NCBI RefSeq assembly: GCF_010092985.1
Contig: NZ_CP048106.1
Span: 2,232,001 to 2,296,000 of the forward strand
Length of the DNA: 64,000 bases
Direction: 5' to 3'
Origin: Pontibacter pudoricolor
Lineage (GTDB): Bacteria > Bacteroidota > Bacteroidia > Cytophagales > Hymenobacteraceae
The notes beneath the pieces were generated by a model that was not told the origin of the DNA, ran no database searches, and was given only the letters and a program-made list of their open reading frames with translations. Every line of letters begins with the position of its first letter. Position 1 is the stretch's first letter. Made by a program: the position numbers and the translations under genes. Below, in pieces: positions 1 to 8,491 of the stretch.

Positions 1-2
1 AG

Positions 3-173
3 GTGACCAAAACCAAAGGAGCTTTCCCCTCAGACATGGCTCTGCTGAAGCTGATTTACCTCTCGCACCAGCATATCAGCAAAAAGTGGGTGATGCCACT
101 GGCAAACTGGAGCCAGACGGCCCAGCAGCTATCGATCTGGTTTGGCGAGAGGATGCAACTGGACTTGAAGTGA
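3..173 (+). mobile_element. IS256-family transposase, C-terminal fragment (cut by window edge)
   Basis: An open frame runs in from the window edge and ends with TGA at 171-173, giving 56 residues. The segment with AFPSDMALLKLIYL followed by KKWVMPLANW and QLSIWFGERM matches the conserved C-terminal tail of IS256-type (Mutator-like) DDE transposases, where a T-K-x-K-x-A-F-P-x-D block precedes the final W-x(n)-L-x-I-x-F segment. The catalytic domain lies outside the window, so whether the element is intact cannot be seen. The transposase stop is only about 90 bases from the 3' end of the next gene, so the insertion sits at the tail of the minus-strand operon. The right terminal inverted repeat should lie near 174-262 but cannot be delimited without the left end. 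Confidence 0.8.
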
Positions 174-262
174 GTCACACTTCAATAGTTTGGCCCTGTT
201 GCCGTAAGGACTCAGCCAGAACAGCAAAAGGGCCAGTAAATTGAAATGAGGAATGACACAGT

Positions 263-1165
263 TTAAATTACACTCCCCTGATCTATAATATCAGTGCGTT
301 CAGGGTCTTTACCAAGTCTTAGCTGGTTATTGCTAAATGAGCTACCATCCTTCATTTTAAAGCAAGATATAGCTATATCCCAGTGCCCTTGATTAGGTAC
401 CTGTTCTATTAGCTCCTGGAATTGGAGTTGGTGTATAAGGTATCTTAGTTTGCCATTACTAGCTTTCCAAATAATAGGGCTCTTGAGTGCCTTACCAAGG
501 AAAATTTTAACTAAACTATCAGCAACAGACTTGACATTCTCTTGCTGTTTATCAAAGGGAGTCTTAGAAACTAAACCTGCTTTGATCAGTTCATGGGCAA
601 AAGTGAATAACCTTGAAGTAGCTTCAGATTCACTTAACTGGCTGAAACCTATATAAGTAAAAGTTTGGGGTAAAGCAGGTTTAATTCTCTTTGCAGGTGC
701 TGTTATATCTATTTGTGATGTGGTTTCAGAAAGGTTACTTAAAAGTCTGGTGTAACTTGTTCTAAGCTCTCTTTCAATAAAGTCAAGGGACTTGATTATA
801 GAAGGGTATGAGTCAAAACTCTTACTCTCAGTTGCGTCATTTCTCAGTTGTTCTACTAATACAAGAATGTCAAGTAAGTATTCTCGTCCTTCAGACCTTG
901 TACTGGTATTAAGTTTCACATCAATAATAGATAGAGTTTTCTTTTGCTCTTCAACCACTTTTTGTTTCATCATGGCTATTAAAGAAAACTGAATGATAGC
1001 AGGGTTGCCATACTCATCGTATCCAGAATAGGAGGCAATTTTATTAGCAAGATCTACATTGTGATCGGGTAATTCAGGTTTGGGAGTTAAGTAAAGCTTT
1101 TCCCATTCTTGTAATCCCTCTCTCCTAACTAATGATAAATAAAAGTTGAGCGCAACCATAAACAC
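263..1165 (-). CDS. Hypothetical protein, last gene of the restriction island operon
   Basis: This 300-residue soluble protein has no signal peptide or membrane segment. It starts MFMVALNF; a second ATG at codon 3 is equally possible. The middle is helical and charged. The C-terminal third, with SPIIWKASNGKLRYLIHQL then GHWDIAISCF, DGSSFSNNQLR and IDQGSVI, resembles a C-terminal block found in many Bacteroidota proteins of unknown function. It lies 11 bases downstream of the predicted ADP-ribosyltransferase on the same strand, so co-transcription is likely and a partner or immunity role is possible but unproven. The stop falls just before the IS256 end, so the last residues could have been altered by that insertion. 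Confidence 0.6.
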   Translation of the reverse strand: MFMVALNFYLSLVRREGLQEWEKLYLTPKPELPDHNVDLANKIASYSGYDEYGNPAIIQFSLIAMMKQKVVEEQKKTLSIIDVKLNTSTRSEGREYLLDILVLVEQLRNDATESKSFDSYPSIIKSLDFIERELRTSYTRLLSNLSETTSQIDITAPAKRIKPALPQTFTYIGFSQLSESEATSRLFTFAHELIKAGLVSKTPFDKQQENVKSVADSLVKIFLGKALKSPIIWKASNGKLRYLIHQLQFQELIEQVPNQGHWDIAISCFKMKDGSSFSNNQLRLGKDPERTDIIDQGSVI

Positions 1166-1176
1166 TTATTATCAGG

Positions 1177-1860
1177 CTACTTAATATTTTTATAATAAAT
1201 TCCAGTTAATTTGAAATCGGCTTTTAAAGCAGGTGACACTTCTTCCAAGTAAACATAAGAAGTTGCTCTGTCAATCCCTCGTATTATAAACTTGGCATTT
1301 CTGTTGAATAATACCTCTTTCTCGGATTTGTTATTCGTGAGATTAGAGATGTCTCTAGCCAAACTACCTTGCTCTAGAGTTTTTATTTGCCAGACAACAG
1401 AGCTGTTTTTGTAATCTTCCTTAGCAGTAGATAAGAAGTATGGAAGCATAAATGTGCTGTTTGTTTTTCTTTCAAACCAAGACAATTCTTCATCAACATC
1501 AGCTACTTGTGATTCCATTCTGTAAACGAAACTAGAACCAAAAGCTGGGATTTTGTTGAGTACACAGTAAAGTCCGTCTGAAAAAAGAGCTATGTCATCT
1601 CTATTATGCTTATTCCCATCCCTTAAATCACCATTGACCCATCCTGAATAACTAGACGTGTAAGCAAGTAAAAAGAAAGCCTCCTGTTCAGTAAGGTTAT
1701 AATCCTTCATGCCTTTTAAGTTTGCTTCAAACTTGGTGCTACCAGAGCGATAATCAATAAACCAAGGCATAAAGCCTCTTTGATAGCTGTATTCTAACCT
1801 CATTGATGGGTCACTCTCTAGTTTGTTATTGAGAATAAAAAGTTGATTTAAATCGATCAT
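1177..1860 (-). CDS. Predicted ADP-ribosyltransferase (R-S-ExE class)
   Basis: From the ATG at 1860 this gives 227 residues; an upstream TTG at 1920 would overlap the end of the preceding gene and is less likely. The ordered motifs of arginine-type ADP-ribosyltransferase exoenzymes are visible: an N-terminal helix LTEQEAFFLLAYTSSYSGWVNGDLR-like block (residues 56-80, where the family has L-T-x-x-E ... Y-T ... I-N ... L-R), the NAD-binding Arg in VYRME (R114), the F-L-S-T-A strand (142-146) and a Glu-Lys-Glu ExE pair followed by VLF (180-185). No secretion signal or membrane segment is present, so it probably acts inside the cell. It sits between a zinc-ribbon gene and an unknown gene downstream of hsdS. 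The fold call rests on motif order read by eye; the target is unknown. Confidence 0.68.
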   Translation of the reverse strand: MIDLNQLFILNNKLESDPSMRLEYSYQRGFMPWFIDYRSGSTKFEANLKGMKDYNLTEQEAFFLLAYTSSYSGWVNGDLRDGNKHNRDDIALFSDGLYCVLNKIPAFGSSFVYRMESQVADVDEELSWFERKTNSTFMLPYFLSTAKEDYKNSSVVWQIKTLEQGSLARDISNLTNNKSEKEVLFNRNAKFIIRGIDRATSYVYLEEVSPALKADFKLTGIYYKNIK

Positions 1861-1910
1861 ATTGTTTGATAAATATAGCTTAGGAATATGAAGAGCACAT
1901 ATCTTTGATA

Positions 1911-2248
1911 TCAATCCCAACAGCCCATAGATTCAAACTGTAGAGATTCTTGTTTGCACCTAGGGCAATGCCAGAGCTCTTTCTCATCCAGATAGTTTGA
2001 TGAAGGTATACTTGGATCTTGTTCGTTGAATGGCTGGTTTAGACTTACATTATAGAACTTTACCCTTTTCCTGCAGTTGGCCATTTAGAGTAGTTCTTAC
2101 TGGAGTCTCTACCTACCACGATACCACAAGTATCGCAGTAGGCAGGTTCGCAGTAATACCCTGTTTCAAAGTAGCCAAAACCAATTCCTTGCATTATCTC
2201 GTCAGAGACTAATCCACAAGGGCAGATTGCTTTGATATTGCTTCCCAT
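1911..2248 (-). pseudogene. Zinc-ribbon protein, apparently frameshifted
   Basis: The first frame from ATG 2248 carries CPCG, a CDTC knuckle and a GRDSSKNYSKWP segment, then ends at 2060. The -1 frame picks up at once with NCRKRVKFYN and continues to a final CPRC knuckle and TGA at 1911. Joined, they give about 112 residues with at least three Cys pairs, typical of small zinc-ribbon proteins. One extra base in the GG/CC stretch near 2083-2086 would restore the frame. The start overlaps the 3' end of hsdS by 40 bases, as in a coupled operon. The length (338 bases, one short of a multiple of three) fits a single-base loss. Sequencing error and true mutation cannot be told apart here. Confidence 0.62.
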
Positions 2249-3462
2249 AATGCTTTGCTAAGCTCTCCTTTGAAGGCAGCATTAAGTATACTTTCTTTAA
2301 GTGCTCTGAGTGCTTTGAGTCTGGATTCTTGCTCCTTTAGTAGAGACTGTTGCTTCTTATTTAAAGAAGAAAGGTACCTTACAATATCCTCTTGAACTTC
2401 TAATGTTGGTAAAGGAATTAAGCTATTCATTATGTCTTTACCTGATATATTACCCTGATTAACTGAGCCAGTCTCAAACTCAAATACTTTATCTCTGAAT
2501 AGACTAGTTTTAAGATAATAGTAAAGGAATTTTGTGGATGTATTTTGGTTTGGAGTTATAGCTCCAACTCTTTGGTTCAAGTAGAATTGACTTTTATCTA
2601 TTATAGATACGAAGAGATAGTCTTTTTTACCTCTAGTACCAGTCATTGAGATTACTAAATCTCCGACATCAAGCTTACTCTTCTTATAATCGTCCTTTTC
2701 CTGAATAAATACTGGATTCTTGTCAAGATTAAGAACATTACCAATTCTAATAACTTGTAGCCCTTGACTGTCTGTGTTGAAATCACCACTTTTGAATGCA
2801 TAACCATTCTTAAACTTTGAACAATAATGTAGTGGTTGGTTTTCGTACCTATCAGATAAGTCATTAAAAACGTTATTAAGAATACTATCAAGCAGGTGCT
2901 TAGTGTTAGTAAGGTTCTCTTCTAAGAGGATTATAGCCTTATCGACTTTCATCAATAACTTATCTAGTATTGCTACTATCTGTCGCTGTTCAGAAAGTTT
3001 AGGTATAGGAATCTCGTAATTAAGGAGAAAGTCTTTGGTAAGACGTTTCAAGCCTACTGCACCACTCATGTTATTCGCTCCCTCCATCCTAAAGCTAGAG
3101 GTACATAGGCTATAATAGAGGTACTCAGGTAGTAAAAAGTCTTTTGGCCTGAGAACGATGAACTCACTTGAACCAAAACCAATACCATTTACTAAGTCTT
3201 TTGCTACTCCTGCTTTACCATTCTCAAAACATGGAGTTACTTTGGCTAGCAGTACATCTTCATTCTTGAAGTATGTGTAGCCTTTATATACATCTTGTAT
3301 TTTCTGTACTTGTGTAGGTTCAAAGCTAATCTTGTTTTCATTCAGGTCTGCCATAGGCACAAACGAAACATCAAGATCATTTACTCCTTTAACCTCTGAT
3401 TTAGGGGGATTAATTGTACAAGCTTCACTCAATTTTACTTTATTCACCAGCATATCCCTCAA
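2209..3462 (-). CDS. hsdS: Type I restriction-modification specificity subunit HsdS
   Basis: A 417-residue protein with the two-fold layout of HsdS: a first target-recognition domain (about residues 1-150), a conserved helix with LSEQRQIVAILDKLL, a second recognition domain (about 205-360) and a second helix with VQEDIVRYL and a final LKALRALKESILNAAFKGEL tail. HsdS sets the bipartite DNA sequence recognised by the methylase and restriction complexes. The start overlaps hsdM by 23 bases, and an alternative ATG lies at codon 4. Both recognition domains look complete, so the specificity subunit appears functional. The recognition sequence cannot be predicted from the sequence alone. Confidence 0.93.
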   Translation of the reverse strand: MRDMLVNKVKLSEACTINPPKSEVKGVNDLDVSFVPMADLNENKISFEPTQVQKIQDVYKGYTYFKNEDVLLAKVTPCFENGKAGVAKDLVNGIGFGSSEFIVLRPKDFLLPEYLYYSLCTSSFRMEGANNMSGAVGLKRLTKDFLLNYEIPIPKLSEQRQIVAILDKLLMKVDKAIILLEENLTNTKHLLDSILNNVFNDLSDRYENQPLHYCSKFKNGYAFKSGDFNTDSQGLQVIRIGNVLNLDKNPVFIQEKDDYKKSKLDVGDLVISMTGTRGKKDYLFVSIIDKSQFYLNQRVGAITPNQNTSTKFLYYYLKTSLFRDKVFEFETGSVNQGNISGKDIMNSLIPLPTLEVQEDIVRYLSSLNKKQQSLLKEQESRLKALRALKESILNAAFKGELSKALWEAISKQSALVD

Positions 3463-4927
3463 TCAAAATGCTTTCAATCTCATTCAATAATTCCCCAATC
3501 AACTTATCATTTGCATTAAGTTTTGCCACTATATCGATAGGAGGTAAATGCTCTATACTTTGCTGTTTAGTTGGGTTCTTCGCAGAGAGATCATAGTCAA
3601 CAATGTCTGCAACATTCACAAGCCAGCTGTTTTCAGAGGTAACACGAGTTGAATAAAGTTCTGCAAACTCCTTCATATGTTCAGTTGCTATTGGCTTGTT
3701 CTTAGTGAGTTTGTAAGGAGGATTCACTTCATAGTACCATATATCAGTTGTAGCACCAGTACGCTCAAAGAAGATAATATTGGTTTTTACATTACTGTAA
3801 GGAAGGAATATACCAGAAGGAAGGCTCACAATAGTGTGCAGGTTGAAGTTCTCGAGCAGTTCTTGCTTTACACCCTTAAAAGCATTGTTGGTTTGATATA
3901 AAACACCCTCAGGTACAATAATCGCTGCTTTACCACCCACTTTCAGACTCTTCATAAAGTGCTGGAGAAACAAAAGTTCTGTAGCGTTACTCTGAACAGG
4001 AAAATTCTGCTGTACTTGGCTTTTCTCTTTGCCACCAAAAGGAGGGTTTGCTAAAATTACAGAGTAGCGATCCTTTTCCTGTATGTCCCTGATGTTTAGT
4101 GTTAAGGTGTTTTGCTTGTATATGTTAGGACTATCCACCCCATGAAGAATCATGTTCATCACCCCCATTACATAAGCAAGTGGCGTTTTCTCATTACCAT
4201 AGAAGGTATCAGACTGAAGTATTCTCCAATCATTCGTAGATAGCTTCGCACGCTTCTCAGGAGAGGTCATGTATTCGTAAGCCTCCACTAAGAAACCACA
4301 GCTACCTGCTGCACCATCGTATATGGTATCCCCAATCTGTGGGTCTACCACCTGCACCATAGCCTGAACTACAGTACGAGGGGTGTAGTATTCACCACTA
4401 TTACCCCCATCACTGCCCATACCTTTTAGTAGGTTCTCATAGATGTGGCTTAGCTCAAACAGTTCTGTCTGGCTTTGGAAATTAAGGCTATCAATTATGT
4501 CTAGAACTTCACGTAATGTGTGACCACTAGCAATTCGATTGTCCAGGTATTCAAAGATAGCTCCTATCTTATAGCGTATACTTCTCAGGTCAGCTGTATT
4601 CGTCTTAAAGCCCTGTAGGTAAGGGAACAACTGTGTGTTTACGTAGTTTGTAAGGTCATCACCTGTTAGGGCTTTCTTTACATCTAGCTTCCCATCTTGA
4701 TCTTTGGGACAAGCCCAAACGTACCAGCGATGTTCCTGGTCAATCACATATTCGTAAGTCCTGCCTTCCAGTTCAGCTTCAGTGTATTTGTTCTCCTCAA
4801 AGTCACTTAAAAACTTCAGAAACAGAATCCATGATATCTGCTCTGTATAGTGCATTGCACCACTTATCCCATCATCTCTTCGCAATATGTCTGTAATGCG
4901 ATCAATCTTTGATTGTAAGCTACTCAT
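3440..4927 (-). CDS. hsdM: Type I restriction-modification DNA methyltransferase subunit HsdM
   Basis: A 495-residue N6-adenine methyltransferase subunit. The N-terminal HsdM_N helical domain covers about residues 1-150. GEYYTPR (178-184) precedes the SAM-binding motif I, DGAAGSCGF (204-212), and the catalytic motif IV NPPF is at about 295-298. Length and motif spacing are normal for the family. With HsdS it forms the M2S1 methylase that protects the host sequence. It starts two bases before the end of the FRG gene and overlaps hsdS at its 3' end, so translation of the operon is probably coupled. No frame damage is visible. Confidence 0.96.
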   Translation of the reverse strand: MSSLQSKIDRITDILRRDDGISGAMHYTEQISWILFLKFLSDFEENKYTEAELEGRTYEYVIDQEHRWYVWACPKDQDGKLDVKKALTGDDLTNYVNTQLFPYLQGFKTNTADLRSIRYKIGAIFEYLDNRIASGHTLREVLDIIDSLNFQSQTELFELSHIYENLLKGMGSDGGNSGEYYTPRTVVQAMVQVVDPQIGDTIYDGAAGSCGFLVEAYEYMTSPEKRAKLSTNDWRILQSDTFYGNEKTPLAYVMGVMNMILHGVDSPNIYKQNTLTLNIRDIQEKDRYSVILANPPFGGKEKSQVQQNFPVQSNATELLFLQHFMKSLKVGGKAAIIVPEGVLYQTNNAFKGVKQELLENFNLHTIVSLPSGIFLPYSNVKTNIIFFERTGATTDIWYYEVNPPYKLTKNKPIATEHMKEFAELYSTRVTSENSWLVNVADIVDYDLSAKNPTKQQSIEHLPPIDIVAKLNANDKLIGELLNEIESILIEGYAGE

Positions 4928-4928
4928 G

Positions 4929-5926
4929 TTAATTTATATTCTCGTTTAAAAGGCTTTCATGAATTACAGGTACTACTTCATTCAAGCGTGGGTATATAAA
5001 GCTTTTATCAATATCCATCGACTCCCCACTGACGTCTCTTTTGTTCTTAATTCTACGTCTAACATAATCAGCCAAATCCTTTTTGATGTTAAAACAAGTA
5101 AAGGGGCGATTCCAAAAGTCTCTATATCTATTTCCTGTTTGTGGCTTCAAAATATCCTCAATTGGTGCCAATGGGTGTGGATTCAAAACAAAAGACCTTC
5201 CTGAGCTATTATGTTTTGATTGAAGATTGATGTGAGAGGCTTGCTTGAATTAACCATAAACTTACGCTCAGGAGATTTCCTAGTCCCTTCGAAATCAGTA
5301 ATGTAGTATGCTGATTTGTCATGAGGATCTTTGTCAATAGCTTCAATGATACCCTTCATAGAAGGGTGTTTCTTCCCTGTTAATTTGTTCAGGTTTTGGA
5401 AAATGCCTTTATGTTTTGTCTTGTTGACGAAATATATAGAAAAGTAGTTTTCGATATCTCCATTACCATTACCACCTTTTACATTCTCAGTAGCAAAGAA
5501 AAGTGCAACATTAATATTATAAGTCCAATCCATTAAAGGTGTTGGAGCACCATAGTGCTGTAAAATGCTTAGTACAGGAACATCTCTTTCTAAAGGGGTA
5601 TAATCATATACATCAAAAACCTTTTTAATAAGGGGTTTACTTTTCGACCTTTCAACCAAGTCTTGAACATATCTTAAATAAGGTTTAGGATACCATTCTT
5701 CCATATCATTGGTAATCCATTGTCTCTGAGAAGAAGTAAAAAGCTTGTGTTTTGCTTCCTTCATCCCCCTATAAATGTAATCTTCTCTTGGGCCATGCTT
5801 ATTATCTGAATTGAACCTATTAAACCAATGGTCAAACTCTTCTTTTGTGTTTATAATATTGTAATCAGTATAATCGAAGAATGAGTTTTTAGAATCTAAA
5901 GTTGCAAATTCTGGTAATCTAGCCAT
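4929..5926 (-). pseudogene. FRG-domain protein between hsdM and hsdR, apparently frameshifted
   Basis: The first frame (ATG 5926, to 5183) has the FRG hallmarks: DYIYRGMKEAKHKLFTSSQR near residues 50-70 and LQHYGAPTPLMDWTYNINVALFFA near 120-145, ending IIAQEGLLF and a stop. The -1 frame continues with NPHPLAPIEDIL and a C-terminal part ending at 4929. The joined protein would be 332 residues. One base added to the four-base T run (A run on the plus strand, 5185-5188) restores the frame. FRG proteins are repeatedly found within type I restriction operons; their biochemical role is not established. It lies 6 bases from the hsdR stop and immediately before hsdM, clearly within the operon. Confidence 0.72.
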
Positions 5927-5932
5927 TATTGT

Positions 5933-8244
5933 TTAACCTGCTTTGTAAATAGTTTCCTGTAATTTGTAAAAGGCTTCAATCAATTTGTCAGCACCCCCAA
6001 AAACTTTTGCAGCCTCTTTAGGCGTACCCAAGTTGTTTAGCTTGATCAGCTCACCAAGCTTATCCCTTCTCAACTCCTGCACATCATCCTGCTCATAGCG
6101 TTTTAGAATGAATCTCAGGAAATCCTTCGCTTTCATGTTGTTATAAACATCAAGGAAGGTATCGCTCTCTGCGAGCTGTACACGCTGTGTTCTGGTAAGC
6201 ATTTCAGTACTGTAGCTAAGGTAAGCCATCACATCGAAAATATCACTGTCTTTCGCACTCAGCATTTCACGCAATGTGTTTAGCTGCTCACTATCAAAGC
6301 CTTCCTGTTCGAGACTCTGTAATATTCCTTCGCGTGTATCAGGGTTAGACCACTTCTGTCTGAACTCCTGCTCATTAGAATAGAGCTGAGGCATAAAGCC
6401 TATCAGCTTTTCCAGGAACTCCTTGGCTGAGAGTGGTCTGCCATCAGCATCAATGTAACGCACTTCAATGTTGGTGACTTTCAGCTTTCGACCATTCGCC
6501 AGCTGTACTTCTACCTTTGTTGGTTTTGGCGGTGGGTCACCTCCACCCTCTTTGCCTTTCTTCCCCCTGTACTACCTGAGCCCCCTTTTCCACCAGCGCC
6601 TTCACTATCATCCTCTTCCCCACCTGCAGGCAGGCCATCCCATTCAGGATCGTAAAAAAGGTTGCTGGCCCCTGTAAAGTCTATTATGGTGAAGTAGTCC
6701 TTTCCATCAAATAGCCTGGTTCCTCTTCCTACAATCTGCTTGAACTCAACCATTGAGCCAATACTGCGCACAAGAATAATGTTGCGCACATTTCTAGCAT
6801 CTACACCTGTCGTAAGCATTTGGGAGGATGTTAGGATAACAGGTATGTCCTTATCATTATCCTGAAACTTCTCCAACAACTGTTTCCCTAATTTGCCTTC
6901 ATCGCTGGTGATACGCACGCAATAGTGTGGATCAGACACTTTCTTATGCTTGTTGATATAGTCACGCATAGTCAGGGCATGGGGCTGGTCAACACAGAAG
7001 ATGATGGTTTTGTCCATCGTATTGATGTGCTTCAGAATGGTCTTTGCAATTAGCTCAGTACGTGCAGGTATTACAATGCTGCGCTCAAAGTCAGCAAGGT
7101 TATAGATAGATTTCTGGTGCTCGCCATATACCACTTTATCTTCCTTGTCTACTACATACTCATCTATATTTGTACTTATCCTTTTGACTTTATAAGGAGT
7201 TAAGAAACCATCGTTTATACCCTGCTTCAGCGAGTATTCATAAACAGGTTTTCCAAAGTAGTCATAGGTATCTACATTGTCCTGTCTTTTAGGGGTAGCT
7301 GTTAAACCAACATGCACCGCACCTTTAAAGTAATCCAAGATTGCTCTCCACGAACCTTCTTCGTTGGCTGATCCCCTGTGGCACTCGTCAATGATAATCA
7401 TATCAAAGAAGTCAGGAGGATAGCATTTATAATATCCCCCTATGTTCTCTTTTTCAGCAATAGCCTGGTAAATGGCAAAAAAGATATTCGCATTGGTTGG
7501 CACAACGCCATTTCGCTTTCTAACCTCCTCACCATCTATCTTTACCAGATCCTTTTCAAAAGGGTTGAAAGTGTTAATCGCCTGATCAGCCAGTATGTTC
7601 CTGTCAGCGAGGAATAGCACTTTAGGTCTGCGAATATCACCTTCCAGATTCCAGCGTGTCTGAAACAGTTTATAGACGATTTGATAAGCGACAAAGGTTT
7701 TTCCTGTGCCAGTGGCTAGTGTTAATAGCACACGATCCTTCCCTTCAGCTATTGCCTCCAATACCTTGTTTACTGCAATGGTCTGATAATAGCGTGGTTG
7801 GTTGGTGCCAGAGATATCCAGTGGTTGAGTGAGCAGCTTCTCCTTGATAGGGTTACTAATAATACCTAACCTATTGTAGAGTTCATCAGGCGTTGGGAAA
7901 GAGTTCACATAATCGCCTTTTCCTGTCGTTACATCAAACTCATAATACTTTTTACCATTAGAACTGTAGACAAAACGTATATGCAGGTCCTTTGCATAAT
8001 CAATTGCCTGTTGCAGTCCATCAGTTGGGTGCTTGTCCTCACGCTTTGCTTCAATGATAGCTAGGTGGGTATTCTTATGCTTTAAGAGGTAATCTACAAA
8101 CTTGCGCTTCCCCCTTTTACTCCCTAATATCTTTCTGCCATCAGTAAAATAGTATTCTCTCTGAATATGCTCTATACCCCATGCACACTCTTTCAGTAAG
8201 GGGTCAATGTAATTGGCTCTGGTATCAGCTTCAGAATAGCCCAT
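5933..8244 (-). pseudogene. hsdR: Type I restriction enzyme subunit HsdR, apparently frameshifted
   Basis: The first frame (ATG 8244) gives 577 residues: an N-terminal nuclease domain with the D-x(n)-E-x-K core (IIEAKRE near 63-69), a helicase Walker A LATGTGKTF (176-184), DECH (286-289), GLTATPKR and a second RecA domain with VGRGTRLF. After a Gly-rich linker the frame runs into a stop at 6511. The -1 frame then reads GDPPPKPTKVEVQ, NIEVRYIDADG and the C-terminal helical domain to 5933. Adding one base in the five-base G run (C run, 6563-6567) gives 770 residues, a normal length for EcoEI-type HsdR. As written, the motor would lack the domain that docks to the methylase. The start is 247 bases from the integrase end. 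Confidence 0.88.
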
Positions 8245-8491
8245 AGCGTAATGATATTTGTTTTCGCTAATTGTAGATTATCTCTAAAACTAATAAAAGT
8301 TTAAACAATTGACATTCTTAAGTATAGATTAAAAGGTATATTATATAGAATAACTTTTCCATCCCTAGCTGCAATATGATCTGATAAGCTCTTGCAATCA
8401 GCTGCTTCATTCAGTATTGCTAGTATCTGCTCAGGTTAAAGATACAATGGGTAGTAATTGAGAGGCAGATAGTAAACCTACCTCTCATACT

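Noticed and set aside
1860..1920. TTG at 1920 as start of the ADP-ribosyltransferase
   Set aside because: It would overlap the zinc-ribbon gene's last codons and adds a non-conserved extension; ATG 1860 fits better.
6511..6600. Programmed -1 frameshifting in hsdR
   Set aside because: The run A-GGG-GGA is not a canonical slippery heptamer and no strong downstream hairpin was recognised; loss of one base is simpler.
8245..8491. Gene or RNA between hsdR and the integrase
   Set aside because: Only short frames, no hairpin or conserved RNA pattern; nothing supportable.
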